From contig OY992838.1 of the NCBI GenBank assembly GCA_963921425.1, positions 4,836,001 to 4,900,000 on the forward strand: 64,000 nucleotides of DNA. Direction: 5' to 3'. Positions 58,918 to 64,000 of the stretch are shown piece after piece (position 1 is the stretch's first letter; each line of letters opens with the position of its first letter). Source of the DNA: Dryas octopetala. Taxonomy: Eukaryota > Streptophyta > Magnoliopsida > Rosales > Rosaceae. The position numbers and the translations under genes were made by a program. The notes under the pieces were generated by a model that did not search any database, was not told the DNA's origin, and worked only from the letters and a program-made list of their open reading frames with translations.

Positions 58918-60527
58918 TAAAGATAATTGGACAAAAATCGAAATACAATGGTATTGACTTTGGATTAAACCCACCGTTTTTGGGTTATCAAATTAGGCCA
59001 TATTTTGCCTTACACGTTGGATTTTTATTTTTGCTGTATTTTTTTAATTTTGAATGCCTATTTTGCTCTTTAGTTGACAAATAACTAGTTTTAATGCTGT
59101 GTTAATTAATTCTTTATATTAAGCAATCTTTAATTATGATTTTTCTAATAAGTACATTCTATTTTAAGTTGATTCTGTATATCATGTAATTGATAATTAA
59201 TTTGTTATTATGAATATTGATTACGTTTCATTCGAGTTGGGTTCTAGCTCATTGTCTCACGTTTGCGGTTGTTCTTGGTGAACCACGAAGCTCCTTGGTG
59301 AAAGGTAAATAAACTTTTGGTTTTTTTCTTCTTTGATTTTTTTCTTCTTCCATATTTTTTCTTCGATTTTCTTCTTCTTTGCTGTTCTTCTTGTTCGATC
59401 TTCTTGTTCAATCTTCTTATTGATCTTCTTCATATATTCTTATTCTTCTTCTTTCAATAATATTATGAGTACAAGTTAGGTAAATAAAATTATTTTCATC
59501 ATCTTCCTCTTCTTCTATATTCTTCATAATATGCTTCTTGTCTTTATTTTTCTTCATCATTCTATTTCTTTTTCTTTTTTTAACCTAAGTTGAAAATATA
59601 TCATATTTTCAAATTTTTTCAACCTGAGCCAAAGGTATTGTTTTTCTTCTTTTACATGAACTAGAGGTTTTTTTATTTTTTTTATACATGAGTTAGATGT
59701 ATCTTATTATTCTTCTTCTTATCTTAAATTAGTACATATATATTATGATTTGTGTTTATAAATCTTAGGAGTAAGTTAGAGATCGATATATATATATATA
59801 TATCATTTTTTTCAAATTTTTCAACATGAGCCAAAGGTATCGTTTTTCTTTTTTCAACTTGAGTCAAAGGTATCTTTTTTCTTTTTTTACATGAGCTAGA
59901 GGTTGGTTTTTTTTTTTTTTTTTTTTAATTTTAAATACATGAGTTAGAGGTATCTTATTATTCTTCTTATCTTAGTACATATTATGATTTGTGTTTATAA
60001 ACCTCAGGAGTAGGTTAGAGATCGATATATATTATTCCTTCTTCATTTTTCAACCTAAGTCAAACATATATATATTTTTTAACCTAAGCCAGATGCATGT
60101 ACTTATTCTTCTTCATTTTTCTTCAATTTTTATGGTATATTCTTATTTTCTTTTCTTTGTTTTTTTTGACATATTTTAGAGATATATTATTATTATTCTT
60201 CATATTGGTACACATATATATATATATATGATTTGTGTTTATATACGAAATCAACTTAAAATGGAAGGTAATTGGTATGAAAATCATAATTAAATATTGC
60301 TTAATTAATATAAGGAATTAATTGACACAACATTAAGACTAGTCATTTGTCAACTAAAGGGCACAATGGGCATTCAAAAAAAATAAAAAAAATACAGCAA
60401 AAATAGAAATCCAACGTGACAAAGTGAAAGAGGGCCTAAATTGAAAACAAAAAAAAAGTGGGTTAAATCCAAAATCAACAATCGTAACTGGGTTTTTAAC
60501 TTTTTATCCAATTATCTCTTATTCTGA
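58918..60527. mobile_element. Long-terminal-inverted-repeat element, about 1.6 kb
   Basis: The left arm (about 58918-59190) and right arm (about 60240-60527) are reverse complements at roughly 85%. Paired landmarks include GATAATTGG / CCAATTATC, ACGTTGGATTT / AAATCCAACGT, TTTAGTTGACAAAT / ATTTGTCAACTAAA and TTAATTATGATTTT / AAAATCATAATTAA. The interior is CTT/TTC-rich and contains tandemly repeated blocks (59691-59800 resembles 59938-60035). Arms of nearly 300 bp resemble MULE or foldback elements. No transposase and no clear target duplication were seen, so the ends are approximate. Confidence 0.75.
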
Positions 60528-60775
60528 ATTTATTTATAAAAAGTAAGCTCATCATCCGTGCGTACATTGCTTGTTAACAGATATTTGGAAATACTCTCGG
60601 TGTAATAAGTTATCTTTGATCACCAATATAATCTATAAAAAGCACCAATCAAAATAATACATATACCAATTACATGTTCATGTTGATCAATATCGATCAA
60701 TTATTGAGGAGGAATTAATTATTAATTATGGTGGATGGGGGTAGCAAAATGATTTTCTCATGTGAGGAGTTATGA

Positions 60776-64000
<3,225 letters not shown>

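Noticed and set aside
59280-60240. Possible Phe/Leu/Ser-rich coding sequence
   Set aside because: TTC/CTT low-complexity core of a long-inverted-repeat element with frequent stops.

Overview
The window is nuclear DNA of a flowering plant, almost certainly a eudicot. It shows GT-AG introns, long AT-rich intergenic DNA, many small DNA transposons and microsatellites, and gene families found only in plants (GA 20-oxidase, CEP peptide, inactive heme oxygenase HO2, RBP45/47). Protein resemblance as I remember it suggests a woody rosid, perhaps Rosaceae, but I cannot verify the species. No bacterial, viral, rRNA, tRNA or CRISPR feature was seen. Every gene model was built by hand from splice signals and reading phase.

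Layout, left to right: (1) 5' part of a patatin-like lipase on the minus strand, cut by the left edge. (2) Intergenic DNA with a 243-bp tandem duplication. (3) A complete hAT transposon (3440-7595) with a perfect 8-bp target duplication, matching terminal inverted repeats and an intact three-exon transposase. It sits 182 bp upstream of (4) a SERAC1-type alpha/beta hydrolase gene (+, 10 exons, 1226 aa). (5) HO2, probable inactive heme oxygenase (+, 4 exons). (6) A Golgi-type sulfotransferase-like gene (+, 6 exons). (7) A 15-exon multi-pass membrane metallophosphoesterase gene (-). (8) The splicing factor SYF2 (-, 5 coding exons). (9) A gene-poor block, 32.8-42.6 kb, with several MITEs, a displaced copy of part of gene 7, and a CEP signalling-peptide gene (+). 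(10) An RBP45/47-type RNA-binding protein (+, 6 exons, one GC-AG intron). (11) UROS, uroporphyrinogen-III synthase (+, 9 exons). (12) A decayed region: a serine carboxypeptidase pseudogene (-), a GA 20-oxidase pseudogene with two 4-bp insertions (-), and a 1.6-kb long-inverted-repeat element. (13) A serine carboxypeptidase gene (-) with its full catalytic triad, whose first exon or exons are not in the window.

How the genes relate: HO2 and UROS both belong to plastid tetrapyrrole biology. From memory, the order patatin-like lipase / HO2 / UROS matches Arabidopsis At2g26560-At2g26550-At2g26540, so this looks like ancestral microsynteny expanded by intervening genes and transposons. The other genes look like independent housekeeping or signalling loci. 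The most unusual content is the mobile DNA and its effects: a possibly autonomous hAT against the SERAC1 gene, a Tourist-like MITE carrying a CCA/CCG repeat, several foldback elements, and a GA20ox gene broken twice by insertions of the same size.
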